Notes: generated from the letters alone by a model not told the origin. A stretch of DNA of 46,577 nucleotides from Sulfurivermis sp041678005 (GCA_041678005.1 JBAYOW010000014.1:1-46577); one strand, 5' to 3'. Shown: positions 6,393-14,760, counted from the first letter of the stretch. A program made the numbers and translations.

Positions 6393-7799
6393 ATGAGCTA
6401 TCAGCACAGCCTGCAAATTCATAATAATCTCAGCAAACGCAAGGAGCTATTCGTTCCTATCGATCCCAAGCGGGTGCGTATGTATGTGTGTGGCATGACG
6501 GTGTATGACTATTGCCATATTGGCCATGCTCGTGTGCTGGTGGTGTTTGATGTGATCAGCCGTTATTTACGCCACATTTATGGTGCCGAGCATTTGACCT
6601 ATGTGCGCAATATCACAGATATAGACGACAAGATCATCCAGCGAGCCAATGAAAAAGATGAGCCTTATACAGCACTGACCGAGCGTTTCATCGCGTTCAT
6701 GAATGAGGATGCGCAGGCGCTTGGTGTTTTGCCGCCCGATCATGAGCCGCGTGCCACCATGCATATCAAGGAAATTATTGAGATGATTCAGTCCTTGATC
6801 GACAAGGGCTATGCCTATGCGGCAAGTAATCTGGATGTTTATTACGATGTCAGCAAGTTTGTCGGCTATGGTCGTCTTTCTGGTAAAAACCCCGATGATC
6901 TGCGCGCCGGTGAACGTGTAGCGGTGGACGAGGCCAAGGACGATCCGCTGGACTTTGTTTTGTGGAAAGCGGCCAAGCCTGGTGAGCCTTACTGGGAATC
7001 ACCCTGGGGGAATGGCCGGCCTGGCTGGCATATCGAGTGTTCTGCCATGTCTACCCAGGCGCTGGGTGATCATTTTGATATCCACGGCGGAGGCCTGGAC
7101 TTGCAATTTCCGCATCATGAAAACGAGATAGCCCAGTCTGAGGCGGCTTGCGGCTGCAAATATGTTAACTACTGGATCCACAATGGTTTTGTGCGTGTAG
7201 ACAACGAAAAGATGTCCAAGTCGTTGGGCAATTTTTTTACTATTCGTGAGGTGTTGGAAAAATACGATCCTGAGGTGGTGCGCTATTTTATTCTCGCCAG
7301 TCACTACCGCAGCCCGCTGAATTATTCCGATCAACATCTGGATACCGCCAAGGCAACCTTGACCAGTCTCTATGCTGCCTTGCGTGGACTTGAAGTGGTC
7401 GAGGTCGATGAGACATTGGCCGATTACGCGGCTCGTTTCTACGCCGCCATGGATGATGATTTCGCCACACCTCAGGCGCTGGCAGTATTGTTTGATCTGG
7501 CGCATGAGATCAATCGCCTACGCGTCAGTGATATGACTATGGCCGCACGTCACGGTGCTTTGCTTAAATCTCTGGCTGGCTTGTTGGGTTTGTTGCAACG
7601 CAAGCCGGAGGAGTTTTTACAAGGGGCCACTCAAGCAGGTGGCCTGGGCGATGATGAGATTGAGCGCTTGATCGACGAGCGTCTGGCCGCGCGTAAAAAC
7701 AAGGATTGGGCAAGTTCGGATCGGATCCGTGATGAGCTTAAGGCGCAGGGAATAATCCTGGAAGACACTGCGGGTGAAACGTCCTGGCGACGTGCTTGA
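6393..7799 (+). CDS. cysS: Cysteinyl-tRNA synthetase
   Basis: This class I synthetase of about 468 residues charges tRNA-Cys. The zinc-binding CGMTVYDYCHIGHA block holds the HIGH-type motif, WHIECSAMS and the GGGLDLQFPHHENE region provide further zinc ligands, and NEKMSKSLGN is the KMSKS loop. The C-terminal anticodon-binding part ends with RIRDELKAQGIILEDT. ATG 6393 fits the usual N-terminus; ATG 6378 in the same frame adds five residues and cannot be excluded. No strong Shine-Dalgarno sequence is present for either. Confidence 0.95.
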   Translation: MSYQHSLQIHNNLSKRKELFVPIDPKRVRMYVCGMTVYDYCHIGHARVLVVFDVISRYLRHIYGAEHLTYVRNITDIDDKIIQRANEKDEPYTALTERFIAFMNEDAQALGVLPPDHEPRATMHIKEIIEMIQSLIDKGYAYAASNLDVYYDVSKFVGYGRLSGKNPDDLRAGERVAVDEAKDDPLDFVLWKAAKPGEPYWESPWGNGRPGWHIECSAMSTQALGDHFDIHGGGLDLQFPHHENEIAQSEAACGCKYVNYWIHNGFVRVDNEKMSKSLGNFFTIREVLEKYDPEVVRYFILASHYRSPLNYSDQHLDTAKATLTSLYAALRGLEVVEVDETLADYAARFYAAMDDDFATPQALAVLFDLAHEINRLRVSDMTMAARHGALLKSLAGLLGLLQRKPEEFLQGATQAGGLGDDEIERLIDERLAARKNKDWASSDRIRDELKAQGIILEDTAGETSWRRA

Positions 7800-7819
7800 G
7801 ATTTTCCTGCTTGAAAAAT

Positions 7820-7845
7820 AATGCCAGCCTTAAAAGGCTGGCATT
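7820..7845 (-). terminator. Intrinsic terminator, mainly for the leftward small gene
   Basis: AATGCCAGCC and GGCTGGCATT form a 10-bp stem with a six-base loop. On the minus strand the hairpin is followed by ATTTTTC, so it terminates leftward transcription from the 54-residue gene at 7927-8091. On the plus strand, behind cysS, it has no T-tract. Confidence 0.65.
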
Positions 7846-7926
7846 GATGAACGACGGGTTGGACGAACAGGCTTTTGCCTTGTGCTTGCGTCCTCGCGAA
7901 CTTAATTCAGAGGCCACTTTGTTGCA

Positions 7927-8091
7927 TCAGTAGCTGCCGCCTTGTCCGGCAATGGCCAATAGCCGACGGGTTGCTTCATCCTCAACCTTCAAGCGGCCTT
8001 GATAGACAGATTCCTGGAGGTTCAGACGCTCCATGTACTCATCGTCGATGCCAAATTCCCGCAGTTGTTGTAGATAATCTTCGTATGACAT
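7927..8091 (-). CDS. Small protein of unknown function (54 residues)
   Basis: The frame begins MSYEDYLQQLREFGIDDEYM and ends AIAGQGGSY. The sequence is acidic and predicted mostly helical, with no signal peptide or membrane segment. A GGGGG run lies about 8-12 bases before the ATG as a ribosome binding site, and a good intrinsic terminator follows 80 bases beyond the stop. I do not recognise a family. The conventional signals on both sides make a real gene likely. It is isolated between cysS and folD. Confidence 0.6.
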   Translation of the reverse strand: MSYEDYLQQLREFGIDDEYMERLNLQESVYQGRLKVEDEATRRLLAIAGQGGSY

Positions 8092-8166
8092 GATTTTTAC
8101 CCCCAGTCCTTATCTCTTGTATATCTTATCGTCACCGCGCGCCAATAATTTAGCGCTTGTTATGAA

Positions 8167-8283
8167 TTAGCAAGGATCGTTCCAGATATGTTCTCTCATG
8201 GCCTTGTCACTAAAAGTGGTTTCCTGCATGGCAGGATAGAACCTATTGCCATAGGTTTGCGCCAGTAACGAGAAGGCGAACAT
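8167..8283 (-). pseudogene. Possible fragment of a small membrane protein gene
   Basis: On the minus strand a frame from ATG 8283 encodes MFAFSLLAQTYGNRFYPAMQ and 18 more residues, ending WNDPC. The same frame continues upstream of an in-frame TAG (8287-8289) with hydrophobic residues including GYFCFLFTFV, as if one longer membrane protein gene had been interrupted. There is no ribosome binding site before the ATG. I read it as a possible broken gene; it could be chance. Confidence 0.25.
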
Positions 8284-8374
8284 CAGCTAGACGAAAGTAA
8301 ACAGGAAACAGAAATAACCACCTGGTGCGGCGACGATGTAATCACACGAGGTGTGTACACGCAGCACTTGAATA

Positions 8375-9229
8375 TCAGCTGCCGCGCAGCTCTGCGGCGT
8401 CGATGGTGTTTTGCAGCAGCATGGCGCGGGTCATCGGACCAACACCGCCTGGCACTGGCGTTATCCAGCCAGCTATCTGGCTGACGGCGGCGAAATCTAC
8501 ATCACCGATCAATTTGCCATCGGCAGTGCGGTTGATGCCGACATCGATGACGATAGCACCAGGCTTGATCCAGTCGGCTGTCACCAGGCCAGGCTTGCCA
8601 GCGGCAGCCACGATTATATCTGCCTGACGGGACAGGGCAGCGCTGTCAGGGGTAAAGCGATGACAGGTGGTGACGGTGCAGCCAGCCAGGAGCAGCTCCA
8701 GCCCCATTGGGCGACCTACGATATTGGAAGCGCCGACGATAACGGCATGTTGACCCTTGAAAGGTTGCGCCAGATTTTCCAGTAAGACCATGATGCCGCG
8801 CGGTGTGCAGGGGCGTAGCAAGGGCGCACGCAGAGCCAGCCGGCCGATATTGTAGGGATGAAAGCCATCTACATCTTTGGTTGGATCAATGCGTTCGATA
8901 ATTTTCTTAGTATCGATTTGTGCTGGCAGGGGCAGCTGCACCAGGATGCCGTCGATCGCGGGGTCAGAATTCAGTTCATCAATCAGCTTGAGCAGGTCAT
9001 CTTCATGCAGATCAGCAGGTAGGTCGTAGGCGCGTGAGTCAAAACAGACTTCACTGCAATCCTTGCGCTTGTGTGCCACATAAACTTCCGAGGCAGGGTC
9101 ATTGCCAACCAGGATCACGGCAAGGCCCGGGACGCGCAGCCCCTTGGCAACACGCTCATCTACGCGCTGTTTTATTTGTTGACGAAGCTGGGAGGCGATG
9201 GCCTTGCCGTCGATAATCTGTGCGCTCAT
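8375..9229 (-). CDS. folD: Methylenetetrahydrofolate dehydrogenase / methenyltetrahydrofolate cyclohydrolase
   Basis: FolD is the cytoplasmic bifunctional enzyme that interconverts methylene-, methenyl- and formyl-tetrahydrofolate with NADP. The 284 residues match the family. Visible motifs are YVAHKRKDCSEV with the catalytic lysine near residue 52, GILVQLPLPAQI near 96, DVDGFHPYNIGRL, the nucleotide-binding GASNIVGRPMGLELL, and the C-terminal PVPGGVGPMTRAMLLQNT. The start MSAQIIDGKAIA at 9229 fits homologues better than the ATG four codons earlier. The gene stands alone. Confidence 0.95.
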   Translation of the reverse strand: MSAQIIDGKAIASQLRQQIKQRVDERVAKGLRVPGLAVILVGNDPASEVYVAHKRKDCSEVCFDSRAYDLPADLHEDDLLKLIDELNSDPAIDGILVQLPLPAQIDTKKIIERIDPTKDVDGFHPYNIGRLALRAPLLRPCTPRGIMVLLENLAQPFKGQHAVIVGASNIVGRPMGLELLLAGCTVTTCHRFTPDSAALSRQADIIVAAAGKPGLVTADWIKPGAIVIDVGINRTADGKLIGDVDFAAVSQIAGWITPVPGGVGPMTRAMLLQNTIDAAELRGS

Positions 9230-9576
9230 GAATCTGACCATTAGGCTCTGAAATTAAAGTGGGTAATGATCGCATGTTGCGTCTGGTTTCGCCAAGGTTC
9301 TCGCCCGCATATTTCATCAGGGCCTGCAAAAAACATTGGTTTATTGTCGTTACAAGGTTTTATATCAGCCCATAGCATGTTGCTGCCGAGCAAAATTGTA
9401 GAAGACCAGTCTTCCAGTTGATAAATATGTTGCGATTGATACCATGGTTCCCGGCGCAGACTATGTTTGATGAATATGCATGTTTGATGAATATGCATTG
9501 ACTCATTAGCGGTCGATGAGTATCATTTCCGGCTTCGTATGCCTTGGCTTTATTAGATTGTTGAGGCAGCGTAAAA
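9230..9576. other. Intergenic stretch before the tRNA cluster
   Basis: I see no supported gene. A minus-strand 85-codon frame (9241-9498) has no family resemblance and its start lies inside a tandem duplication. The stretch must hold the promoters of folD (leftward) and the tRNA cluster (rightward), but I cannot place them with confidence. Confidence 0.4.
9464..9497. repeat. Tandem duplication of 17 bp
   Basis: TGTTTGATGAATATGCA occurs twice with no gap (9464-9480 and 9481-9497). It is a perfect direct duplication in the intergenic region between folD and the tRNA cluster and has no visible role. Confidence 0.7.
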
Positions 9577-9653
9577 CGGGGTATAGCGCAGTCCGGTAGC
9601 GCGCCTGCTTTGGGAGCAGGATGTCGGGGGTTCGAATCCCTCTACCCCGACCA
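9577..9653 (+). tRNA. tRNA-Pro (anticodon TGG)
   Basis: The 77-base cloverleaf has a seven-base acceptor stem (CGGGGTA with TACCCCG), an anticodon stem CCTGC/GCAGG with loop TTTGGGA giving anticodon TGG, a GGTTCGAATCC T-arm, and an encoded CCA. It is the first of three tRNA genes followed by one terminator. Confidence 0.97.
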
Positions 9654-9704
9654 ATTCGATAGACATGGTGTTATTCGAGAAAGATATACGGACTTAGGTG
9701 TCCC

Positions 9705-9781
9705 GCGCCCGTAGCTCATCTGGATAGAGCATCGGCCTTCTAAGCCGAGGGTAGCAGGTTCGAGTCCTGCCGGGCGCGCCA
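9705..9781 (+). tRNA. tRNA-Arg (anticodon TCT)
   Basis: The acceptor stem GCGCCCG pairs with CGGGCGC, the anticodon stem TCGGC/GCCGA encloses CTTCTAA with anticodon TCT, the T-arm contains GGTTCGAGTCC, and CCA is encoded. It is the middle gene of the cluster. Confidence 0.97.
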
Positions 9782-9816
9782 AACCCGGCAGCCAGGTAAG
9801 CTGGTGGTCAGTCAAT

Positions 9817-9893
9817 GGTGGGCGTAGCTCAGTTGGTAGAGTCCCGGATTGTGATTCCGGTCGTCGTGGGTTCGAGTCCCATCGTCCACCCCA
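9817..9893 (+). tRNA. tRNA-His (anticodon GTG)
   Basis: The acceptor stem GTGGGCG pairs with CGTCCAC, and an extra 5' G at 9817 can pair with the discriminator C, the hallmark of tRNA-His. The anticodon stem CCGGA/TCCGG encloses TTGTGAT with anticodon GTG. CCA is encoded. Confidence 0.96.
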
Positions 9894-9896
9894 AAT

Positions 9897-9925
9897 AAAA
9901 AAGCCCGCTGATTGCGGGCTTTTTT
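9897..9925. terminator. Bidirectional intrinsic terminator
   Basis: AAAAAAGCCCGC and GCGGGCTTTTTT form a 12-bp stem with a five-base loop. T-tracts follow on both strands. It ends the rightward tRNA cluster and also the leftward operon whose last gene stops at 9961. Confidence 0.9.
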
Positions 9926-9960
9926 GATCGTGTGCAGCATGCACTAAGCCGCATATTTCA

Positions 9961-10647
9961 TCAGCGCAATAGATTTACCATGCCGATGGTAATGAGCAGG
10001 GCGGCGCTAAGTCGTTGCACTCCATGACTCCATTGACGCAATTGCTCGCGTAGGCGGCTGCTGATATAGGCCACTCCAATACCAAAGATCAGTGCAGGCA
10101 GGGCAATCGCGCCAAGACCAAAGGCCAGCCCCAGTGCTAGCCCGTGTAGGGCGCTGGCGGTAAGTGCGGCCGAGAACAGCACGGTGCCAAGTGGGGCGCA
10201 GGGTGTGAGTGCCATACTGGTACCGAGCATGAATAGTCCGCCTGGCATTAACAAGCGTGGTGGCTTGATCTGTTGGCGCACTAAAGGCTGTTCATTATTT
10301 GCTGTGGGGCGGCAGGTCGAGCTGGATGACGGCCGACGCAATAGCAAGGCCAGGCCGACCATGATTGCCGCACTGCCCAGCACCCAATGCACGCTGCCCG
10401 AGGTGATGTTCTTGTCTATGGCATGTCCGGCATAGCCAGCCAGCCAACCGAAGACGGCGTAGCTGGTCAGTCGTCCCAGGGAAAATGGCAGGATGGTACG
10501 CCAGGACTGGCGGATGCCCCCATCGCTGGCGAGGAACACCGGGCCAAGATAGGGCAGGCAGGTGAGCGTGCAGGCGCTGAAACCAAATAACAGACCGAGA
10601 CCCAGGGCCAGCGGCAGGGTGATCAGCGAGGCCTCGATAGGTTCCAT
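9961..10647 (-). CDS. CcdA/DsbD-like (DsbD_2, 'TauE/SafE') polytopic membrane protein
   Basis: The 228-residue protein has about six membrane helices. Helix one contains the cysteine pair CTLTC (residues 26 and 30) in GFSACTLTCLPYLGPVF. The second half has ALTPCAPLGTVLF, the typical paired proline-cysteine motif of the DsbD/CcdA fold. Databases often call this branch sulfite exporter TauE/SafE-like (DsbD_2). Such proteins pass reducing equivalents across the inner membrane or help metal-enzyme maturation. It is the last gene of the leftward operon, 3 bases after the activase gene. I infer it moves thiol electrons or a metal for the cluster; the exact role is unknown. Confidence 0.75.
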   Translation of the reverse strand: MEPIEASLITLPLALGLGLLFGFSACTLTCLPYLGPVFLASDGGIRQSWRTILPFSLGRLTSYAVFGWLAGYAGHAIDKNITSGSVHWVLGSAAIMVGLALLLRRPSSSSTCRPTANNEQPLVRQQIKPPRLLMPGGLFMLGTSMALTPCAPLGTVLFSAALTASALHGLALGLAFGLGAIALPALIFGIGVAYISSRLREQLRQWSHGVQRLSAALLITIGMVNLLR

Positions 10648-10650
10648 GGC

Positions 10651-11463
10651 TCAGGCTTCCTCCTTGCTTTCGGCAAGGAATAGACTGCGTGCCAGTATTG
10701 CAGCACCAAAGGCTGTGGTGGTCTGTGGGTGCTCCGGGATCACCAGCTCACGTCCCAGTTCATCCTGCATGGCAGCGACCAGACCCTTATTCAACGCTGG
10801 GCCACCATCGAAGTAGACACGATCTTCAATGCCGACACGCTTGGCCAGGCGCACAGTGCGCCTGGCTATGGAGTAGTGGATACCGGAGACGATCTCTTGC
10901 TTGCCATGTCCTTTGGCCAGCAGACCGATGATCTCTGATTCAGCGAATACTGCGCAGGTGCTATTGATGGTCAAAGGCGCGTTGCGGCCAGCAAAGTGGT
11001 AGTCGCCTAATTCTTCCAGATCGATCTCCAGATTGCGCGCAGCGACATCAAGAAAACGTCCGGTACCGGCGGCACATTTGTCATTCATGGCGAAGTTGCT
11101 GACGTTGCCTTGAACATCTATCTGTATTGCCTTGGAGTCCTGGCCGCCGATATTTATGATGGTACGCACGCCACCAAATGCCTTGCCGGCCTCGTAGGCA
11201 CCAATGGCATTGGCAGTGATTTCACTAATGGAGTCGTCCGCTTCTTTGAAGAGTTTGCGCCCGTAACCAGTGGCAGTGATGAATTTCACTGCCTGGCGTT
11301 CAATGCCGTGCTGATTGAGCAAGTTCATGAAGGTATCCAGGGCATTTTTATGAAACGAGCTGCCCGTAGGTGCTATATGTGTGCCAACGATTTTGCCTTC
11401 GTCATCAATCAGGGCTGCCTTGATAGCAGTAGAGCCTATGTCGATACCAGCGTAATAATTCAT
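10651..11463 (-). CDS. ATP-dependent activase for a 2-hydroxyacyl-CoA dehydratase / double-cubane protein (HgdC/YjiL type)
   Basis: The 270-residue protein has the ASKHA ATPase fold (BcrAD_BadFG). Motifs are AGIDIGSTAIKAAL at the N-terminus, NIGGQDSKAIQ near residue 105 and FDGGPALNKGL near 219. Two cysteines, C130 in NDKCAAGTGRF and C170 in NSTCAVFAESE, match those that bridge a single 4Fe-4S cluster between two subunits in HgdC. The family uses ATP hydrolysis to push electrons at very low potential into a partner protein. The gene overlaps the stop of that partner gene by four bases. The expected protein is oxygen-sensitive. Confidence 0.88.
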   Translation of the reverse strand: MNYYAGIDIGSTAIKAALIDDEGKIVGTHIAPTGSSFHKNALDTFMNLLNQHGIERQAVKFITATGYGRKLFKEADDSISEITANAIGAYEAGKAFGGVRTIINIGGQDSKAIQIDVQGNVSNFAMNDKCAAGTGRFLDVAARNLEIDLEELGDYHFAGRNAPLTINSTCAVFAESEIIGLLAKGHGKQEIVSGIHYSIARRTVRLAKRVGIEDRVYFDGGPALNKGLVAAMQDELGRELVIPEHPQTTTAFGAAILARSLFLAESKEEA

Positions 11464-12728
11464 AAGGCTTGTCTCTTGCGGGTCTTGATGGATTCGAGGA
11501 ATGCCTCGATACGGGTGGATAGCTGACCCATGTCGTCAGGGCTGTAATCAGTTTCTACATAAAGCATGGGCAGGCCGCGCTCAGCGAGTGCATCGGCAAT
11601 GCTGCGGTATTCCATTTCATACACCTGACAGCCGGAGAAGGCCTGATAGACCACGCCATCGACCTTGAAGTCTGTCGCCAGTTGCAGCAGACGGCGCTGA
11701 CGATCATCGTTGCGGGTAAAGATCGGGCAGGTGCAGGGTTTGAGATAGCGATCTGCAAGACTGTCCACCATATCGTTGAGCCGCCATTCATCAACGGCGG
11801 TCATGTCGTACAGCATGCGATTGGCTGAACAGGTTTCATCGGCTACCACTACGCCACCGGAAGTCTCGATCAGGATCGGTAATTTCAGGTTTGGAAAGAT
11901 CGGTGGCGAACCTGTGAACAGAATGCGCGGCGCGCGTTTTTGCGCGGCTTGAAAACCATCTTGTTGGCGTTGCAGCAACTCGTTATTGAGTTGCTCAACG
12001 GCGGCTGTCCAACGTTCAATGTCATCGAAAAAATAGGCATTGGTGACCAAAAAGGCATCCTTGCCGAGCAGTATGGTTGGTGCGCTCTTGCGTAGTTGAT
12101 GCAATGTGCGAAAGGCCGTTTGCGCACGCGACGTACGCGCCATGGCATGTTGGAGTTTCTTGCGTGTCAGTTTGTTACCGGTCAGTTCGCGCAGACGCGT
12201 GGCAAGGCGGCGCACCGAACGCTGCCAGTAAAGGCGTGCCTCTTCGCTTTCCTTGGCTGGTGGAAGTTCGAGATCCTCAACCTTGTAGCCCATGGCCGAC
12301 ATCATCGCGCTGGCCTTGGTTTTTTGATCGCATGTGGTTGGATTGACGATTAGATCCAGCGACTGGGTGTTGGGTACTGCCGCCTTGGCCTGCAGTGAGC
12401 CGAGTGTTGCCTTCACTAATGAGCATGATTTGGCTGGCATGAAATCGGCGCCAATCTGATCGTAGTGATAGGAGCCGTTGCATAATCTGACTGGCGTGGC
12501 ACCAAAGGCATAGATCAGTTCTTCGGGGGCGTGGATGCAGGTGGTGCCTACCAGTTTACCGCTATGTTTGATTATCTCTCCCTGACCATAGACACGATGA
12601 AACAGATCGTAGAAATATTGCATGGCTTGCGGGTTATCAGGAAAGTCATCCTGCAATTGTTCGAGTGTTGCCTCCGCCTCGCGCGCCTGACGACTGAGAT
12701 AATAGGTGTCGGCCTCACTGCTGTTCAT
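11460..12728 (-). CDS. HGD-D family iron-sulfur protein (2-hydroxyacyl-CoA dehydratase / double-cubane cluster protein type)
   Basis: The 422-residue protein resembles HgdB, BcrC and E. coli YjiM. Family marks are HAPEELIYAFGATPVRL near residue 67, the FTGSPPIFPN block near 272, and DETCSANR near 298. Cysteines at 64, 83, 102, 133, 300, 332, 334 and 367 could hold iron-sulfur clusters. Only one HGD-D subunit is encoded and no acyl-CoA ligase, transferase or dehydrogenase is nearby. This favours a double-cubane-type reductase over amino-acid fermentation. ATG 12728 is chosen because it overlaps the preceding gene by 14 bases, as the other genes in the operon do. The substrate is unknown. Confidence 0.82.
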   Translation of the reverse strand: MNSSEADTYYLSRQAREAEATLEQLQDDFPDNPQAMQYFYDLFHRVYGQGEIIKHSGKLVGTTCIHAPEELIYAFGATPVRLCNGSYHYDQIGADFMPAKSCSLVKATLGSLQAKAAVPNTQSLDLIVNPTTCDQKTKASAMMSAMGYKVEDLELPPAKESEEARLYWQRSVRRLATRLRELTGNKLTRKKLQHAMARTSRAQTAFRTLHQLRKSAPTILLGKDAFLVTNAYFFDDIERWTAAVEQLNNELLQRQQDGFQAAQKRAPRILFTGSPPIFPNLKLPILIETSGGVVVADETCSANRMLYDMTAVDEWRLNDMVDSLADRYLKPCTCPIFTRNDDRQRRLLQLATDFKVDGVVYQAFSGCQVYEMEYRSIADALAERGLPMLYVETDYSPDDMGQLSTRIEAFLESIKTRKRQAL

Positions 12729-13695
12729 GTTTTTGTCCTTTGTGCATACGCTTGATAAAACCTTGTTCGGTGGAGCTAAAGATCGGGATACCAGCAAAGG
12801 TTGCTTTGAGGGCATCTGGTTCTGGGCAGTGGGCGACACATTTGAGGCACATAATGCAATCGTCCTGCATTATATTTGTTTCATTGACCTCGTCGGCGAT
12901 CTCACGGATTTCCATGTCACACACACGATAACAATCGCCACAACTGGTGCACTTGTTGCCGTCCTTTTTCAGTTTGAGCAACGCGGGCTTGGAGAGTAGA
13001 TAGTGCAGGGCGCTCATTGGACAGAAAAAACAGAAGAAACGCTTTTTGAAAAACGCACCAGTGAAAAACAAACCCGTGATTAGTAGTCCCAGCGTCGTCA
13101 TGATCATGGTGGTCTTGCTGGAGAAATCGATGGTGAGCTGAGAGAAATCGCCAGTGAACATGGGGAGTACCATGCGTGCCGGACAGATATCGCAGAAAGG
13201 CGTGCCCATCTCATGCGGCAGCAAGGCAGCACCAACACCAAGCGGGATCAGGATCATTAAGGCCAACAGCAGATATTTGATGCGGCTGAGCTGGCGGAAT
13301 TGTCCTTGGCTATAGCGGGAATAGCGTATACCAAGGCGATTGCGCAAGGCAGTGATCCAGTCCTGGATTGTGCCGAGTGGGCAGGCATAGCCACACCATG
13401 CCTTGTTCAAGGCAAAAAACCACAGGGAAAATATCAGCAAACCCTGCAACACGGCAAGTCCAGCCCAACTAAAAAGTCGGCTGGAGGGTACACCCAATTG
13501 ATGTTGCAGCGGAAACAGATAGCAGATACCACCACGTCCAGCTCCATTGAAAGCACAGGCAAAGGTCGGCAGGCGCGAGCCCAAATCGATGGCAAAATAG
13601 CCGCCATACATCAATAAGGCAAAAAAGAATAGCTGTAGCCAGAAACGGAAGCGGCGCAGATCGATGTTATTTATAGCTGTCTTAATTGTCTTCAT
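12715..13695 (-). CDS. NapH/CcoG-like membrane ferredoxin with two 4Fe-4S clusters
   Basis: The 326-residue inner-membrane protein has about five hydrophobic helices and the NapH-type cysteine motifs CGYACPLG (C101, C105), FCDICP (C168, C171) and CFFCP (C222, C225). A C-terminal ferredoxin domain follows with C249/252/255/259 and C280/283/286/290. NapH passes quinol electrons, and CcoG reduces copper. Here the protein could feed electrons to the activase or reduce an imported substrate. ATG 13695, preceded by AAAGAGGTG, is chosen over upstream starts. It overlaps the DUF4198-like gene by 14 bases and the dehydratase-like gene by 14 bases, so translation is probably coupled. Confidence 0.85.
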   Translation of the reverse strand: MKTIKTAINNIDLRRFRFWLQLFFFALLMYGGYFAIDLGSRLPTFACAFNGAGRGGICYLFPLQHQLGVPSSRLFSWAGLAVLQGLLIFSLWFFALNKAWCGYACPLGTIQDWITALRNRLGIRYSRYSQGQFRQLSRIKYLLLALMILIPLGVGAALLPHEMGTPFCDICPARMVLPMFTGDFSQLTIDFSSKTTMIMTTLGLLITGLFFTGAFFKKRFFCFFCPMSALHYLLSKPALLKLKKDGNKCTSCGDCYRVCDMEIREIADEVNETNIMQDDCIMCLKCVAHCPEPDALKATFAGIPIFSSTEQGFIKRMHKGQKHEQQ

Positions 13696-14668
13696 CGAAG
13701 CGCACCTCTTTGAAGCGTTGCTGGCCACGTCGACGGTATACATAAACGGCAACTGCGGTGAAGCTGAGAGCAAAGGTACCCAATAACAGGCCATAGCCGT
13801 AGGAACGATAATCGCGCGTCGATGGGTAGTAGCTGCCATTGAGCGTGGTCTCATAGCGTGTCTGCTGATAAGCCGATGTTGCGGCATGCTCATCGGCAGG
13901 CACGTTATGCACGGCTTGTACTACATAATCCTGCCGATGCCGCCGCTTAAATTCAGACCAGGGCGGATAGTAGTCACGAATCATCATGAAACTGACCTTG
14001 CCATTGGCATCAGTCTCCATGGTGTTGCGCCAACCCTGAGCGGTATATAGCGTAACGCTGGCACCGGCCAGTGGCTGGCCATGATGTAGCAGTTGAAATT
14101 GCACGTTATCGCCGAAATGCGTTGCGCTGTGAAAATTCTCTGCTGGCGCACGTAGCCGAATGATCTCCAACGGCAGCTCATCATGCTGGCGAGGGCTCAT
14201 CAGCGCCTGTACATGGTCATGTCCTTCCCTGCAACTATGTTTGAGGACTTCCGCCTTGGCGATGTTGATCATGCGCGTACTTTCGCTGAACTGTTCGCTG
14301 ATCAGATATAGATTGTAAAACCCCTCATCCGGCATGGCGAAATTAACACCAAATGCGCCATGCGGTTTGCCCGCTACCAGCGGTTTGATCTCACCCTTTA
14401 CATCCAGCAGAAATATTTTTGCATTACTGGTATCGACACTGGCCTCGTCCAGATAACTGCCTTTGGCAAGGCTATCGCCTGTGCGTAGCCAAAGATTTTT
14501 ATGATAGATACCACGCCTGATTTCTACCGGTCCGCCGTGCGCATGTTGCGTAGATGAGGACTCGGTGTGGGGCATGCTCTCCGACCACCACAGTGAGTTT
14601 GCCTGTAGCGAGCCGTGCCAAACAAGTCCGGCCAATAGCCAGGGAGCAAAAGTGCATAGTCTCTTCAT
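13682..14668 (-). CDS. Periplasmic DUF4198-like protein with C-terminal membrane anchor
   Basis: The 328-residue protein starts with a signal peptide ending near LQANS. It continues as a beta-rich domain resembling DUF4198 proteins linked to metal uptake, including the segment PLAGASVTLYTAQGWRNTME with TDANGKVSF, a carboxypeptidase-regulatory-like fold. Two histidine-rich stretches occur, HTESSSTQHAHGG near residue 34 and HSCREGHDH near 143. A single membrane helix (YGYGLLLGTFALSFTAVAVY) precedes a short basic tail. It is the first gene of the leftward operon. I infer a membrane-anchored periplasmic binding or assembly protein for a metal-containing substrate; the family assignment is from memory of motif style only. 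Confidence 0.6.
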   Translation of the reverse strand: MKRLCTFAPWLLAGLVWHGSLQANSLWWSESMPHTESSSTQHAHGGPVEIRRGIYHKNLWLRTGDSLAKGSYLDEASVDTSNAKIFLLDVKGEIKPLVAGKPHGAFGVNFAMPDEGFYNLYLISEQFSESTRMINIAKAEVLKHSCREGHDHVQALMSPRQHDELPLEIIRLRAPAENFHSATHFGDNVQFQLLHHGQPLAGASVTLYTAQGWRNTMETDANGKVSFMMIRDYYPPWSEFKRRHRQDYVVQAVHNVPADEHAATSAYQQTRYETTLNGSYYPSTRDYRSYGYGLLLGTFALSFTAVAVYVYRRRGQQRFKEVRFDEDN

Positions 14669-14743
14669 GGTTTTTGTTTAGTTTAACGAGGCCTGAGGCA
14701 AGGCCGGTATCGGGGAGCCTCTGCATAACACCAACAGCTATAT

Positions 14744-14760
14744 AGGCATAACTCATGCCA
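14744..14760 (-). promoter_or_regulatory. Candidate sigma-54 promoter of the leftward operon
   Basis: Read on the minus strand the site is TGGCATGAGTTATGCC. It matches TGGCACG-N4-TTGC with two changes, and the GG and GC are exactly ten bases apart. Transcription would start near 14734, about 66 bases before the DUF4198-like gene. Two copies of a 16-bp palindrome lie at about -86 and -106, normal for enhancer sites. A sigma-54 activator gene lies at the other end of the divergent operon. Confidence 0.55.

Noticed and set aside
9241..9498. Minus-strand frame of 85 codons downstream-facing into folD
   Set aside because: Its start lies in the 17-bp tandem duplication, and no signal or recognisable protein supports it.
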